A stretch of DNA of 39,213 bases from Pelargonium nanum (Eukaryota > Streptophyta > Magnoliopsida > Geraniales > Geraniaceae). The notes beneath the pieces are model-generated. The model ran no database searches. It had not been told where the DNA came from and saw nothing but the letters and a program-made list of their open reading frames with translations. Position 1 is the first letter of the stretch, and the number at the start of each line of letters is the position of its first letter. The stretch is taken from NCBI GenBank assembly GCA_036897485.1, contig JAYMTF010000342.1, forward strand, positions 1-39,213, in the 5' to 3' direction. Positions 10,539 to 23,900 of this stretch are shown one piece after another. The position numbers and the translations under genes were made by a program.

Positions 10539-13500
10539 ATGGACACAACATCGTCTACAGTTACTGCTCATCATCATGGCCAAGGAACCAAGGTGTTTAG
10601 GGCAACCATAAGGCTACTAATAGCGGTGCTCATTTTAGGGACTCTTATGATTTGGATCATGATGCCCACCAACACCTACAAGCTCATTTGGCAGCCCCAT
10701 TTCCGAGCTAAGGTCAACAATTCAACTTTCTTCGGCACCCAAGGTACCTACCTACCTACCTTGTAACCATAGACAGAGCTAGGTGTAAGCAATAGTAGGC
10801 AGCTGCCTACTCTATCTCCTTTAAATTTTCATTGCATAAAACGTAAATCATAGTAATTAAACGATCAACTCTTTCAAATAGTTTTGTACTTTTGTTAAAC
10901 TAATATTGATTGACGACCCTCAATTACTATTTTAAACTAATATCGTCAGTGACCTTTAAATTTTATCAATATTTGTAAAATTTTATGCTTACGCTTCTTT
11001 CGAATTTTGGCTCTGCTGCAGCTTGTAACCTAATATAATTATTTGCACATGCAGCTGCAAGTCTTTTGCTTTACACATTCCCAGTCCTCTTGGTTGCTGT
11101 GTTGAGCTGCGTTTATCTCCATCTCGGAAACAAATTGAGTCCTTACAATAATAAAGTAAACAGCAATGGCAATGCCAAGAAACATGAATTGTTGGGATTA
11201 TGGAAAGCTCCGATGATGGTGAAGGGTCCTTTAGGTGTCGTTTCAGGCATAGAGCTGTCGTTCTTGGCAATGTTCGTAGCACTACTGGTTTGGTCCTTCT
11301 GGAATTACGTTCACAACAGCTTCGCTACCATCACCCCACAATCAGCCGCAAAAGATGGAGACCAACTGTAAGTATTGTATTTGACGAACAGTTTTGGCTA
11401 GCTACTCTGGACTGACATGTTTTTTTTTTTTGGGTTTAGCCTCTCGATCAAGTGTCACATCAACATTTGTTAACACATCGTCACAACCCGTCAGATACGG
11501 TGTTCACGCGTGTACATGTCACGTCATCATATCGTTTCATTTTTTTCATCCGTCACAGTCAAAACAACACCGTTTTGACTGTATGTGATGTAAAAAATGA
11601 AATGCAGTGATTTGTCTGACGTGACATGCACACGTTGACTCTATATTTGACGTTGTATGATAACTTGTTAAAAAATGATAACGCGACACTTGAAAACTAG
11701 CTACAACCAGTTGATCAACAAGTTTAATTAATAAAAAATAGTACATTTAACCCATGAATTAATTTGTGTATTTCAAGAAAATGAATTGTATATGCATGCA
11801 TGGTGGTGTGTATATATACGTAGGTGGCAGAGTAAGCTGGAAAGTGCAGCTCTGAGGTTGGGGCTTGTCGGAAACATAGGGCTGGCGTTTATGTTCTTTC
11901 CGGTGGCTCGCGGCTCGTCGGTGTTGCCGCTGTTCGGATTGACGTCGGAGGCGAGCATCAAGTACCACATATGGCTCGGACACATTGTCATGACCCTCTT
12001 CACTGCTCACGGCCTTTGCTACGTCATTTTCTGGGCCTCTACTAATCAAATTTCTGAGGTCATACTCATATACAATACAAATTCACTAATATTTATTCTA
12101 TTTATTTGTTAATTATTTGTATTGACAATTGGTATAATATATGTATTGCAGATGGTGAAATGGGATAAAACGGGGATAGCGAATGTGGCCGGAGAGATAG
12201 CTCTGGTCGCCGGACTGTTGATGTGGTTCACAACCATTCCACGCATTCGCCGGAAAATGTTTGAGGTCTTCTTCTACACTCACTATCTCTACATTCTCTT
12301 CCTCTTCTTCTTCGCTCTCCATGTTGGCATCTCCTATGCCTTCATCATGCTCCCCGGTTTCTACCTCTTCATCGTTGATCGTTACCTCCGGTTTCTACAA
12401 TCCCGACAACGCGTTCGCCTACTCTCTTCGCGGATTTTGCCATGTGAAACCCTAGAGCTCAACTTCTCCAAATCACCAGGTAATTAACTAAAATGATCAC
12501 AAACTTTTCGAGTTTCATAATTTGAATGATACGACATCATCAGTGGCAGAGCCAGAATTTTGCTCGACATGGACATAAATGTTTCCTCTCCAACTTAAAG
12601 GAAGTTGTACCATCTGGCCAAAACATTTTTATTGAAATTAATGAAGTATATAATAGAGTTTTAGGAGGTAAGCATATGTCACTGTAAAGTGACCAACCTT
12701 TAAAATTCAAAATATAAGGTCAAAATTTATGTATTAGTGTAATTTTTGTGAAATATGAGGTCAAATTTTTTGTACTAGTGTAATTACCTTAAAATACGAT
12801 ATAAATTAGCTATAATATATATATACATATACTTTTAACAAAACAGAACTAAAAAATATTAATTTTATTCCCATAATATGGGGTCACCTGACCCCACAAG
12901 TGAACATGTAGATCCGTCGACCCTGCCTACTACAGCTATCCCTAGCTTCCGCCATTGCGTGACATATGTATATATTCTTATGACATAATTTTGAATGACA
13001 AGGCTAATTATTTTGTATAGGTTTGAGGTACAATCCAACAAGCATCATGTTCATAAATGTGCCAAGCATCTCCAAGCTACAATGGCATCCATTCACAGTG
13101 ACTTCAAACAGCAACTTGGAGACAGAAAAGCTGAGTGTGGTGATCAAGAGAGAAGGAAAATGGTCCACCAAGCTCTTCCAAATGCTCTCTTCACCTTCTT
13201 CAGTTGAGAGGCTTGAGGTCTCCATTGAAGGACCTTATGGTCCTGTCTCCACCAATTTCCTAACCCATGACACCCTTGTGATGATCAGTGGAGGCAGTGG
13301 CATCACTCCTTTCATCTCCATAATCAGAGAGCTCATGTTCCTGAGCTCAACAATGAAAACCCACAAAATCCCAAAAGTAGTCCTAGTTTGTGCATTCAAG
13401 AACTCTTCAGGTCTCACCATGCTAGACCTTCTCATCCCCATTTCTGGTGCACCATCTGACCTAGAACTACACATTGAGGCTTATGTGACAAAAGAGAAAG

Positions 13501-14207
13501 ACCCATCATCCTCAGATATTGGTGTTAAGTCCCAGAGGACAGTGTGGTTTAGGCCTCATGTCACAGACTCACCAGCATCTGCCATTCTTGGACCAAACAG
13601 CTGGTTGTGGCTCGGCGCCATCATATCATCATCGTTTATTATGTTCTTGATCTTGATTGGGATCGTTACGCGATACTACATCAATCCGGTTGATCACAAC
13701 ACGAACAAGATCTTCCCATGGGCGTCAAGAACTGTTCTGAGCGTATTGTTCATGTGCATCGCCATAGCGATAACAGCGAGTGGAGCGGTGTATTGGAACA
13801 AGAGACAGAACAGCAAGGAAGCGGGACAGGTGCAGAACATGGAAGGTGCAACGCCGGCGGGATCACCCGCCGGAGTATGGTTAGGTCAGGTTGCTGAGAG
13901 AGAACTGGAAAGCCTCCCACAACAGTCTCTTGTGGAAGCTACCAATGTGCACTATGGTGCAAGACCTGACCTCAAGAGTAAGCTTTTCTACTACTAAATA
14001 GTAAATATCATTGCAATTTCTTTACCTTTTCCCTAATTCAGAGAATAATTATTGCTATTTTTGGCAGGAATGCTATTTGAGTGCAAAGGAGAAAGTGTTG
14101 GGGTTCTGGTGAGTGGTCCAAAGAAGCTGAGACATGATGTAGCAACCATCTGCAAGTCAGGGTTGGCTGATAATCTACATTTTGAGTCCATCAGCTTTAC
14201 TTGGTGA
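10539..14207 (+). CDS. FRO: Ferric reductase oxidase, FRO2-type, tandem copy B (6 exons, 725 aa)
   Basis: Second predicted plasma-membrane Fe(III)-chelate reductase, the same length as I recall for Arabidopsis FRO2 (725 aa). Exons: 10539-10743, 11055-11367, 11824-12058, 12152-12479, 13021-13977, 14068-14207, all GT-AG. Exon lengths 205, 235, 328 and 140 nt are identical to those of copy A. The other two exons each fuse what are two exons in copy A. Visible motifs: N-terminal membrane segment; haem-ligand pairs H221/H235 (H-x13-H) and H295/H308 (H-x12-H), plus H226 between the first pair; FAD motif HPFT at 383-386; EGPYG at 430-434; NAD(P)H motif GGSGITPF at 451-458; two C-terminal membrane helices; ending FESISFTW. 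The start codon has a good context (ACAAAATGG) 61 bp after a TATA box. Nothing is broken. It is likely iron-responsive, judging from the promoter palindrome, but this is inferred. Confidence 0.97.
10769..11022. mobile_element. hAT-like non-autonomous element in FRO copy B intron 1
   Basis: A 254-bp insertion flanked by the 8-bp direct repeat TTGTAACC (10761-10768 and 11023-11030), the duplication length of hAT elements. The ends carry CAGAGC in inverted orientation (ACAGAGCTAGG on the left; GGCTCTGCTGCAGC on the right). It resembles the insertion in intron 4 in inverse orientation. Confidence 0.7.
11449..11692. mobile_element. Foldback (long inverted repeat) MITE in FRO copy B intron 2
   Basis: Almost the whole 244-bp segment is an imperfect palindrome. 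It starts CAAGTGTCAC and ends GACACTTG. The inner arms include GTCAAAAC (11558-11565) and GTTTTGAC (11572-11579), separated only by the loop AACACC (11566-11571). Further matched blocks are ACATGTCACGTCA with its inverse TGACGTGACATGC, and TTTCATTTTTT with AAAAAATGAAA. Transcribed, it would form a hairpin with arms of about 120 nt. Confidence 0.8.
12541..12960. mobile_element. hAT-like non-autonomous element in FRO copy B intron 4
   Basis: The segment begins CAGTGGCAGAGCCAGAATTT and ends with an inverted version of the same terminus (TTCCGCCATTG). It is bracketed by imperfect repeats, GACATCAT (12533-12540) and GACATATG (12961-12968). The right part, AGCTAGGGATAGC and GTAGTAGGCAG on the minus strand, matches the left part of the intron 1 element. 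Confidence 0.55.
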
Positions 14208-14993
14208 TTTCTGGGCTGTTTTTGTGACTTTTAACATGTCATGAGTGTCAAATGTAGATGTGTGTTGTTGCAAGTAAAACAAATAAGTTGGAGTGAAATT
14301 TACCTTTAGACATGTCTATGAACATTTTGTGCCTACATGTACTCAATTGTGAGAGCAAGAAATGAGTGTTTGATTTACAGAATCAAAGATGGTTGAGATA
14401 TTGTAACAAATCTCATTTTGCAAAGATTCATGCTATTATGCAACATAAAGTAGAAAAAGCTAATGTACCACAAATGTGCATTAGAAATGCATCTCAGTTT
14501 ATGCTTTAACTCAAAACATTCAAAAGGATACAGACAGCAACCTATTATTTGGATAGCCGAACCCGGAGCTGCAGAATGGGATTCGTTCGTCTCTGAATAC
14601 TAGCAAAAAGTTTCATTTTACAAATTGTGCGAGAAATGTATCTTCTTTTTTTTAATAGACCACTATGCATTCGGATTTCATAGATGTAACCTCCTTATCT
14701 ACAAGAAATAGAAACTTTGTGATTCGTGTGAGACCAGACACGTCTATTTTATCAGTAAGCTTGTCCTAAACAAAACGTTTCGCATTGGTCTCCCAGTGCT
14801 CAAGAACATTTGACACATCTCCTAATTGCCTGGTGCTCTCACTCTGCATTTGATTTTGTGGACTTGTTCATTTACATTCAAATGCCCAGGGTACAGGTCC
14901 TGCTCAAAGAATAGCTTCCACTTGGACCAATATTTTGTCTCTGTCTAACTGTTTACTATGGTTGGAGGAGTCTTGGAGATCCAAAAATTGTCT
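14208..14993. other. Convergent intergenic space between FRO copy B and RIC1
   Basis: This 786-bp stretch must hold the 3' UTRs of both convergent genes. No ORF, repeat or RNA gene is recognisable. I could not place polyadenylation sites. Confidence 0.6.
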
Positions 14994-17900
14994 TCATTTC
15001 TTGTCTGAACTAGTAAAAGATGAAAGTTTCTCTTCCAAGTCTTCGAGCAGATCATGGTATTCAGCGAATGTTGGGTGTGACTAAAGATAAATTGAGAAAG
15101 GACGGTGAGATTTACTATGTAATACAACATAAACCATCATCAACAAAGTAATACTAGACTAACCTGTAGGGTCATGCTATATGCTGTCCATAACCGAATA
15201 TCGTGACGGAAAAGATCAAATAGAACCTGTTTCAGTTTTACAAACTATAGGTTACTAAAGCAGAGCAGTATTTTCTAAGACTAACGATCCATTTATGGAA
15301 TGTGAACATCATAATACTAATCTACCTGTTTTAGAGAATGAACTTAATTGCTGAGAACTCGAAAAGTTCCTATCGTACTCGAGAACTTCATCCCCAATCA
15401 AGTGTAAAATGGATGGTATTATTACATCTATCACTTCATGTTTATCTTTATTATAGAAAAGCTCTCTTCATCGTTATTATTTTGTTACTAACATTTACTA
15501 AAAGCACAGATACTCTGTTATGACTAACATGGATATTGATGAACAATTTGTTCATGAAGTTAGACTAAATTCCTTTCCAGACTAACAAAGTTCACTGAAA
15601 GAAACTCATGACCGTCCCAGGAGTATTGGTGTTTGGCACTCGTACTTGAGGAAGTTCAGACCATAAATTTTTATGAGCCTCTAATAAGGCACAGAACTCA
15701 AGGTAAGACGCAACTACACTTATAAGAACATTCATGATCTATTATAGAAACGACAGATTGTGTGAATTAAAGTCAGTTACCTCAGATCGCCTTAACAGAG
15801 TAGCCAGGACAACAATCCACTCCTTGAACTTTACAGAGCACATATGAGCCAAGAGAAATTCTGCATCCAACCGGCTCTGCAGTGTACCCATTTGGAGCTG
15901 GAATATTGAGAGAGAGCGAGAGTCGGAATAAGTAAAAGTGTCTCAAACAAAATACTATAGGAAAACACAAAATGGATACCATTGACTACATTTTAGGAAT
16001 TGAAAGTATTATTGCACTCGCTACTTTTAAATACATATCAGATATATTCAAGTATTAAATAGTTAAAACCATGGCAGGTATTTTCCTTCTACAGAAACTC
16101 ATCACGATTCAGAAATTTTTAGGTAAAAAACAATGAAATGCCTGCTTAATGCAAGACTCACGTCATAAAATGAAATATCCAAGAGGTCCTATAACTACAA
16201 GTCATATCTGCAGGTGGATTTATATCCATGAGACTTTAGTGTAAAACCGCCAAGAACCTACTTATTGGAAAAAGAGAGATAGACTGAAATAGCAAAAACA
16301 AATATAGGGATTTGATAAAACAAACATCAATGCTACATTTTGATGTTGGCATTTAAAACATGATTTGGTTTCGAGTTAAAATAATTTTACAATGTTAATA
16401 TGAGAATTGGGATCATCCACAACTGATTATGATCAAGTTAGACTGACTGGATTTGAAATAATCACAAGAAGGTAGTCTTATTATCATCTTTACCATAACA
16501 TGTTTATGTATTTTGTCCAGGCTGATTCGATAGTTTTTGGCTTAACATCTCAAGTCCAGATCCCTTTTAAATCCGTCCACCCAAACCTAGCCCAATGAAC
16601 AGACTACTTTTTTCAAAGCAAAAGTGATGAAAGCATTGATACGATTGGCTTAAACTCATAATGAACAGATAGTATTCAACATTTAAAAATCTTATGACGT
16701 TCATGCCTTTTGTGTGATTAGTTCAAGCCCTGAAGCAAAATTCTCCAAGCGTGCGCATCCATATCTTTCTCGTTGAAGATACTCCTGAAATTAATCCATA
16801 CCAATCAATGCAAAACCACTTTACCAGAAGATAATCACCCTGAATGAAAAATGTGATGTTTTCTCACCACTAAATCAAACTGAGTGCCTTTTACAAAGGA
16901 AACAAGCTTGGACAGTTCCTTCCCTGACATCAAGTAGCTAGCATGGCTTTCCAAGATACTTTTAACAGAAGCAACATGAGCACTCTGATCTTTGAACGAA
17001 GGGCTGCTCCAAGGAAAAATGTCTAATAGTTACTAAATCTGGAACATATCAAGCACCAAGAAACATAAAGAATGGCACAGAAGAGCACATCAACCTTTTA
17101 TCCAAAGACTGTCTCCTGCTGCTAGAACGAAAAAGAAAGTAGCCCAAAATTCTGGGTGATAGCCTGTCTGAATCTGTAGGTACCTGTTCATATTCCCTCC
17201 CAGATCTGAGCAAGAACCTCACCTAAGGAGCCCAAAAGATTCATAAGTAAACCCAGTACAAGATTCAGGTATCACTAGTTCTAAAAAACGCATGTGATCA
17301 TGTCTGAAGCCATACCAGCTCCCCAGCAAGTTCGTACAAAGATTCATCAAGTGTTGCCTGCATGGTGTCAAGAAACCTTGCTAAATATACATCATGTAAT
17401 GAATAAACCCTCAAATAAATAAATAAAAAAGAGGCCAGAAAAAACACACACACACACTGATAACCAGCTATGTCATGTGTACCTGTAATAAGCGTAAAGC
17501 ACAGTACTGACTAACAGCAGGACCTTCAAGTTTGGCAATCACCTGTAACATATAAAATTAACCAAATTAATTAAATTAGTATTTGGTATGATTAATAGGC
17601 CTTTTATAAAGCATATGTAGCCACTGAAACTTGAAGATATATCATGCACACCAAGGAGAAAGTAGTTTTCATCAATGTTGCCTACTAGGAATATGGAATA
17701 CAATACAATACAGATGCGAAATTTGCGACTTTTATAAAAATGAGTATCCGTACTCCATATTTTCAGTACGGAAACGTGGGGCTCCTGTAGGTTTTCATTC
17801 ACTGGAGCACAGTACAGGGGTTTCAGAATATCTTATCCAACAAAAGCAAACTGACACTTAGATTAGCAACTGGGCATTATTATTATATTGGAAATGCTAA

Positions 17901-20900
17901 ACCATAGGCAATTGGGAGCAATGTTTAAACCATATACTGAAAATGTACACACAGCAAAAAAAAAAAATTGATTAAAGAATATTTATATGATGAAAAGTAA
18001 GAGGCTGATAAAAAAATTAAGAAAAGCATACAAAAGAACCATTAGAACTGGGACAATTTTACACTCCAGCTTAATCAAGAGCAGATATGTGAAGACAATA
18101 GTTTCGGAGAGGAACTAGAATATATCTCCTACAGACAAGAGCTTATTATATTTTATTGAGATGATAATAGTTCTCACAAGTATATAGCAGGCTGCAGTAC
18201 GGTACCACCTTCGCTGGAAGCAGTCCTCAAACAACCTGAAAATAAATAAAAAGTAAACAAACAGCATCATCAACCTTAGCAACAACAGGTATTATAATTA
18301 CACAACTCTTTTGAAAATATCTGGTCAATCATTATTTAACTAACTTCAACAAGATTCACATGCAAGTGGAAAGTTACATATAGAATATACTGTTTTCCCA
18401 CACTAGAGCTTTCAAGAAACAATTAGCACATCAATGTTCAATATGCAATATATATATATATAGGTGCAAATATGATGTATAATGAACACATAAAGATTGG
18501 CCTTATCAATTTTTAAGACTGACTTCCATCCTATACCACGTGAAAATGACTCAACCAAGTAACTTTACTTCTATTTGATAGGCCCCCATTGGTAATACGA
18601 GAAAACTAAATTGTGGTGAAGAGTAAGTATGAAGTTGGGGATGATAAATATTTAAGGCCTTTCATCAACCAAAAATGAGGGAATATTTACAGCCCAGGAC
18701 CAAATGACAACTTTCTGTCTTGCTAGTTACATAAGTTAACTAATCAAGCACCAACCATGGGCCTAAATGATCAACCACTTCTATCTTCAATATATAACAA
18801 TTTCAAACCACATCTACGTAGACCTACATACAGAAGTATCCTACAGTATATATTTGCAGCAAACTTCAAACTTAAGTTACATAAATTAATAAGGAAAAGT
18901 AAAATGAATACTCTGTTGATCTTCCGGCGGCAGAAAACAGATCTGCCCAATGTCTACCATCAGTTTTTCTTGCAACACTTACAACAACATCAAGGTACTC
19001 CGGAAAGTTTCTGATCAAATCACAGGTCTTCTCCAAAAGAGAAGAGCTGGTATCACTTTTAGAAATGGAGGACTGATTCTTGTTTACACTTTGGCTGCAA
19101 GCAGTAATTATAGTTAGGAAGTGATAACATAGCTAGATAAGTACAAATTCTTAACCAAATAAAAAACATTAAAAACGCCTCCCTAACCAATATAATAAGA
19201 AAGTCATTGAAACATAGTTTACACAGCTTACATTCCAAGGAAGAGAACATATGTTATAAAAATCTAACATTCAAGACTGGGGAAAATAACCCAAAGTGTC
19301 CACTTTCCTATTTTTTTGTAAAAATTAAGGGCACTATTGAGTTTGAAGAGAAGACTTGTCTGTATTTTATTCAAATAACCAGCAACCTATTTATACAAGG
19401 CTAATCTATACATGGAAAGAAAAACAATCAATCCCTAAAATTTAGGTATGAGATATAATCAGTCCCTAATCTATAGAGAATCAAAGATTCCCACACTCTC
19501 ACTCAAGTTGGAGCGTGTAAATCAAATCAATGCGAAAGTTTGAATTTTCTCCTCGTTTTTAAAGACTTTCGGTAGCGTTTCACAGCTGTTAAAGTTGATC
19601 TCATTGGTTGATGGTTGCACAACTTGGTGGTATGAGTCACCATGTTGTCTGACCACAATGATGTTGGCGGGAGAGATAGCACCCACCTGAAAAAGAGATA
19701 AGCGAGGAGGCCGCCAGTCACCAGTGGCAAAGCGTACGGAAAAGATTGACGAACAGCACACTCGAATAGGGTTGACAAAAAGAAGACAACATGTTGTGTC
19801 ACTAGAACGTTAGTTAACACTAGAAAGAAGCCGTTGGACATTTATCGGAAAGACACTGATGTGTTGCTAGAGGACAAAAAAAAAAACAAAACTGGCTCTG
19901 AAAGATCAAATTTGTTGCTAATTAGATAGCTGCTAAGAGAAAAAGAAAAAGGTAGGTTTTGTTTATGAGATACTACTCTCACAAGCAAGTATCATCTTTT
20001 GCATGTGTAAGGTGGATGAAAACAAATACGAAAGATTATGAAAAAAAATCGAGAATTTTCATAAATATTGGAAAAAGAAAAGGTTATTGGAAATATTGAA
20101 GAAGAGAAAATTATCGGTTGGGCAAGCAACCTAAGGTTGCTGCCGGAATTGCAGAAGCTTCAAGTGACTCAAAACGGAATCAACAACTAAAAGCTTAACT
20201 TCATAGTTGAAGACCTAATTTAATTTATACTCCAACACGAACCCTCACGTGCATGCCCATTATTGCTTTGCACGTGCCCCATGCATAAGTCTTCTTCTTG
20301 ACTTGTATTGGAATTTAATATTATTTAATTAGGATATCGGCAGGACTCAAGCATGAAATTTAGGTCAATAAGCTTTGAAACCAACCTATTTATACAAGGA
20401 AGGTTAATCTATGAAATGAATGAAAATCAATCCATCCTTAAAAATAATATATGAGATTTAATCAATCCCTAAATGATCCATCCTTGTACATTAGCTAGAA
20501 TTAGGTTTTCCCTTATTTACCCTTACGTGATCTTGTTATAGCAAATTCAAGGGGTTCTAACTAATTTATTTGGGGATATTGTGGGTTATTCATGTATAAC
20601 TAACTAATCAGAAAAATAAGGTTGGCACTCATGACTCATGTTGGGTGGACTACTACAGTCTACACAATTAACATTCAAATTGATCAAACATGATATTCAT
20701 ACAACATCATTTAATTTCTCTGATTATAAGAACCTGGAAATTTCAGCTTCAAAGACAGTGAAAAGAAGCCACTCCAGACAGTGAGAAAAATGAGGCTTTT
20801 GCGCTGATAATTGTGCCAACCGTAAAGCTTCTTCACTTTTATCCCTCTGGATGTCAGAAAACAAGAAACAACAGGATAAGAATCAATATTAGGAGAACAC

Positions 20901-23900
20901 AAGTATGGCCAACAGTTACGACATAGCAAGGTCAGTGTCAAATGAGTTCTTTCATTACCGTGGTAAAAAACCTCAAAGACATCGAAGACTAGTATACATA
21001 GTTAGTGATGCAGTCAAGGAAGATAACCCAATTCTATCTGCTTCATTACCTTCATGACCAGAATCTGGAAATCCAGCAGAAAGGGGTATTTTTGTCATAG
21101 GGGCGGAGTTTTCTAGTAAATTGGCAGGGGTATGTATTTTAATTTCAAACTGTTTGCTAGCCTTATTGTTACCTTCACCAAGTGAAAGAATGCTCTATTT
21201 AAGTTTGAACCCCTACCACTACCGGTGAAGCTTTACACAAATTTAAAACACTTGATTCTGAAAAGGTTTGACACATCTAAACCTTCAGTTCTTAAAATAC
21301 AGGTAAAGTATGTTTTGAACACATTTTCCCTATATTTTAACTTACACTAATTACCTTGCCCTTGTCATGTAACATTCAGTTTTAAATCACACTTTATGTC
21401 CACCAAGATCAGTTCAAAACACTGATTTTGACATAACTAAAGAATGACAAGGATTGAGAAGTTCAGAAGAAACCTCAGAGAAATAATGCAGAGAATTCAG
21501 GTTGGATACAGGCTTATAGTTAATGGCTGAGAAGAAACCAACATTATAGATAAAGTATGTTTCCAATGATGCCTTACATGCCATTTTAAAAAAAAAACTA
21601 GACGGACCCAATACCTTTCAGTTCCAGTTACATAGGATCACCTAGAAGCACAACCCTAAGTGGCTTAGTTCTCGTTGATCCACATGACACACTCATCTCC
21701 CTCACTCATTAGCCCTCTCCATTTACTTCTACATGATAGGTATGCTAATTGGATTTTTCATCCTTAGTTCTGCTAGTTTGTTCCCGATGAACTCATCTCA
21801 ATGTCCTTGTATTCGCTATATACACCTTTTTTCTTTTTTTTCTTTTTTAGGTATAGATGATCAATACACTTGGAGTCTCTTATTATCAACTATGTCAGAT
21901 AGGTATGACAATGAAAGTTGGACTGTCACATTTTCTTATAAAGAATAGGTTTTAGCGCTATGAAATTATCATGAGTAATTTGTAAACACCCCTGAAGACC
22001 CCCTCAATGATGCAAATAATAAATGCTTTTAGCATAGGATGAAACAAGAACTGCTTTATCAAAGGAAAAGGAACAAAAAAGTACCTGAATAAGATGTCGA
22101 AGTAAGCAGTGCAATATAGTTTGAGCTTGAGGAGACGGCTCAAAACATGGGAACTCTGTACATGCAGCAAATGACATTCTCTGGGAAACGCCAACAACAA
22201 CGCCAGCATTTGGAAGAAGCCCCAAAGGATACACTTCACGATCAAATTCAAGCTCCGGGTCCAACTATAAAGTAATGTTGAGTCACTTTTACCAACTCAT
22301 GAAACAAGGATAAAACAACCGGATACTTAATCCAACAAATTCACAAGTTCCGAGATATTTTCATATACTAATAAGTTCATAATCTTTAAAAATAAAGCTA
22401 AATACAAATGGGATAAACACAACATTATCCAAAGATCCAGCTACAAAAGAGTTCAAATCTTCATTAACTAAGGTCAAAACAGGTAAAACCTCTTTGTCAC
22501 CATTAGACGAAGCAAGAACATAAAGACATTTACCATCTTTCTTTGAGGAGAGAAGCTTCCATCTTGGAAGGTATCAAATAAAGCAAATAAACATGACATC
22601 ACTTAAAGTTCCCAGATAAGCAAATATATAGACAAAAGAGAAGTATTAACTGTTTAATATACACATACCTGCAAAAAATCCTCCTGCACAAATGGGTCCA
22701 CACCTGGAGATGGATACCAAACCTGTAAAAATAAACTTCCAACCAGAATCTATATAAGAAAAGTACACAGCAGACACTAGAGAACAAAAATATATGAAGC
22801 ATCAAAAATAATATAAAGAATATTGCTAACAGGTGCTGAAGGAACTAGAGCACAGAACAATTTTGTGCACATATGTGTGTGTGTGTATTTAAAAATGCAT
22901 AGAGAAGTGTGTTTGAATTATTACCAACATTGAAATATCTAACGTACTAACATAAGATGATTAAGTGTATCTTAACAAGTTCCCATAGGCACATTAGCAT
23001 TACCCTTATAGAGAACGGGAAAGGAAACTATGAAGCACAAGTACTACTAGGAGGGCCTACCAGTACCGGGTACAGGTACTTCATGGGTAAGTACACAAAC
23101 TAAATGAACAGTGTTTATTTTTTTGGGTGCAGTCAAATATTATGCACGTACTTCTTGGGTACTTCAACTAAATATATAATTAAAATTTGCATTGTTTTAA
23201 CAAGAGTTTCCCAAATAAATAAATCCAAAAACAACCATCAAAGAAGCAAGTGAAAAAAAAAAAAAGAAGCAAGTGGCTTAAGGCGCTTGCTTCTCTTGAG
23301 ACCTCAGGTTCGAGCCTCGGTTGTTATGCTTGCTGATCAAAAAAATAAATCCAAATTTTCTACAATCTTTGAATAAGAAAAGACTCATATTTTATACTAT
23401 CATATCATTAATTTACTAGATAATGCACACTGCACAGCAACCCACGCCTTCTTTTCTTCTAAATAAAAAGAAATCAGCTAACTCCTGTCATATGTTGTAT
23501 TTCAAGTTTATGGTATTGGATATGCACATTCTATAGTTTGGTTTTTAATTTGTTGTTAATGATTATATAATTGAAATATTTAACATACATATTTGAAAAA
23601 TAATTAATTAGTTCAATTATAAGTAATCCTCCATACCCATACCTAGGGCTTTTTGAAAAATAATCGTACTGATGTACCGTACCGAGTACTCGTACCCGTA
23701 TTTGTGCTTCATTGACAGAAAATAATAATGTAGACCATTACAGCTAATTACCTGCATTCCTCGGTGGCCATAATCCAACCATGAAACCTCCTCAATTAGA
23801 TTTGTTTTCTCCTCTGACTGACCACAGGTAACCCAGAATAACTCAACAGAGTCGGTAAGCTCCCTTTCATGACCATCATCCAAATCAAGAAGTGAGAGGT

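Noticed and set aside
11394..11746. Opposite-strand ORFs with similar peptides (HACTCHV / CACHV)
   Set aside because: The similarity comes from the foldback element: each arm is read in opposite directions. Not genes.
16699..16707. In-frame TGA after RIC1 exon 20, read as a pseudogene or premature stop
   Set aside because: A GC-AG intron restores the conserved frame exactly, and all other 22 exons are intact.
23266..23330. Possible tRNA gene (box A and box B motifs)
   Set aside because: There is no cloverleaf with an anticodon arm and acceptor stem; the A-tail and flanking duplication indicate a SINE.
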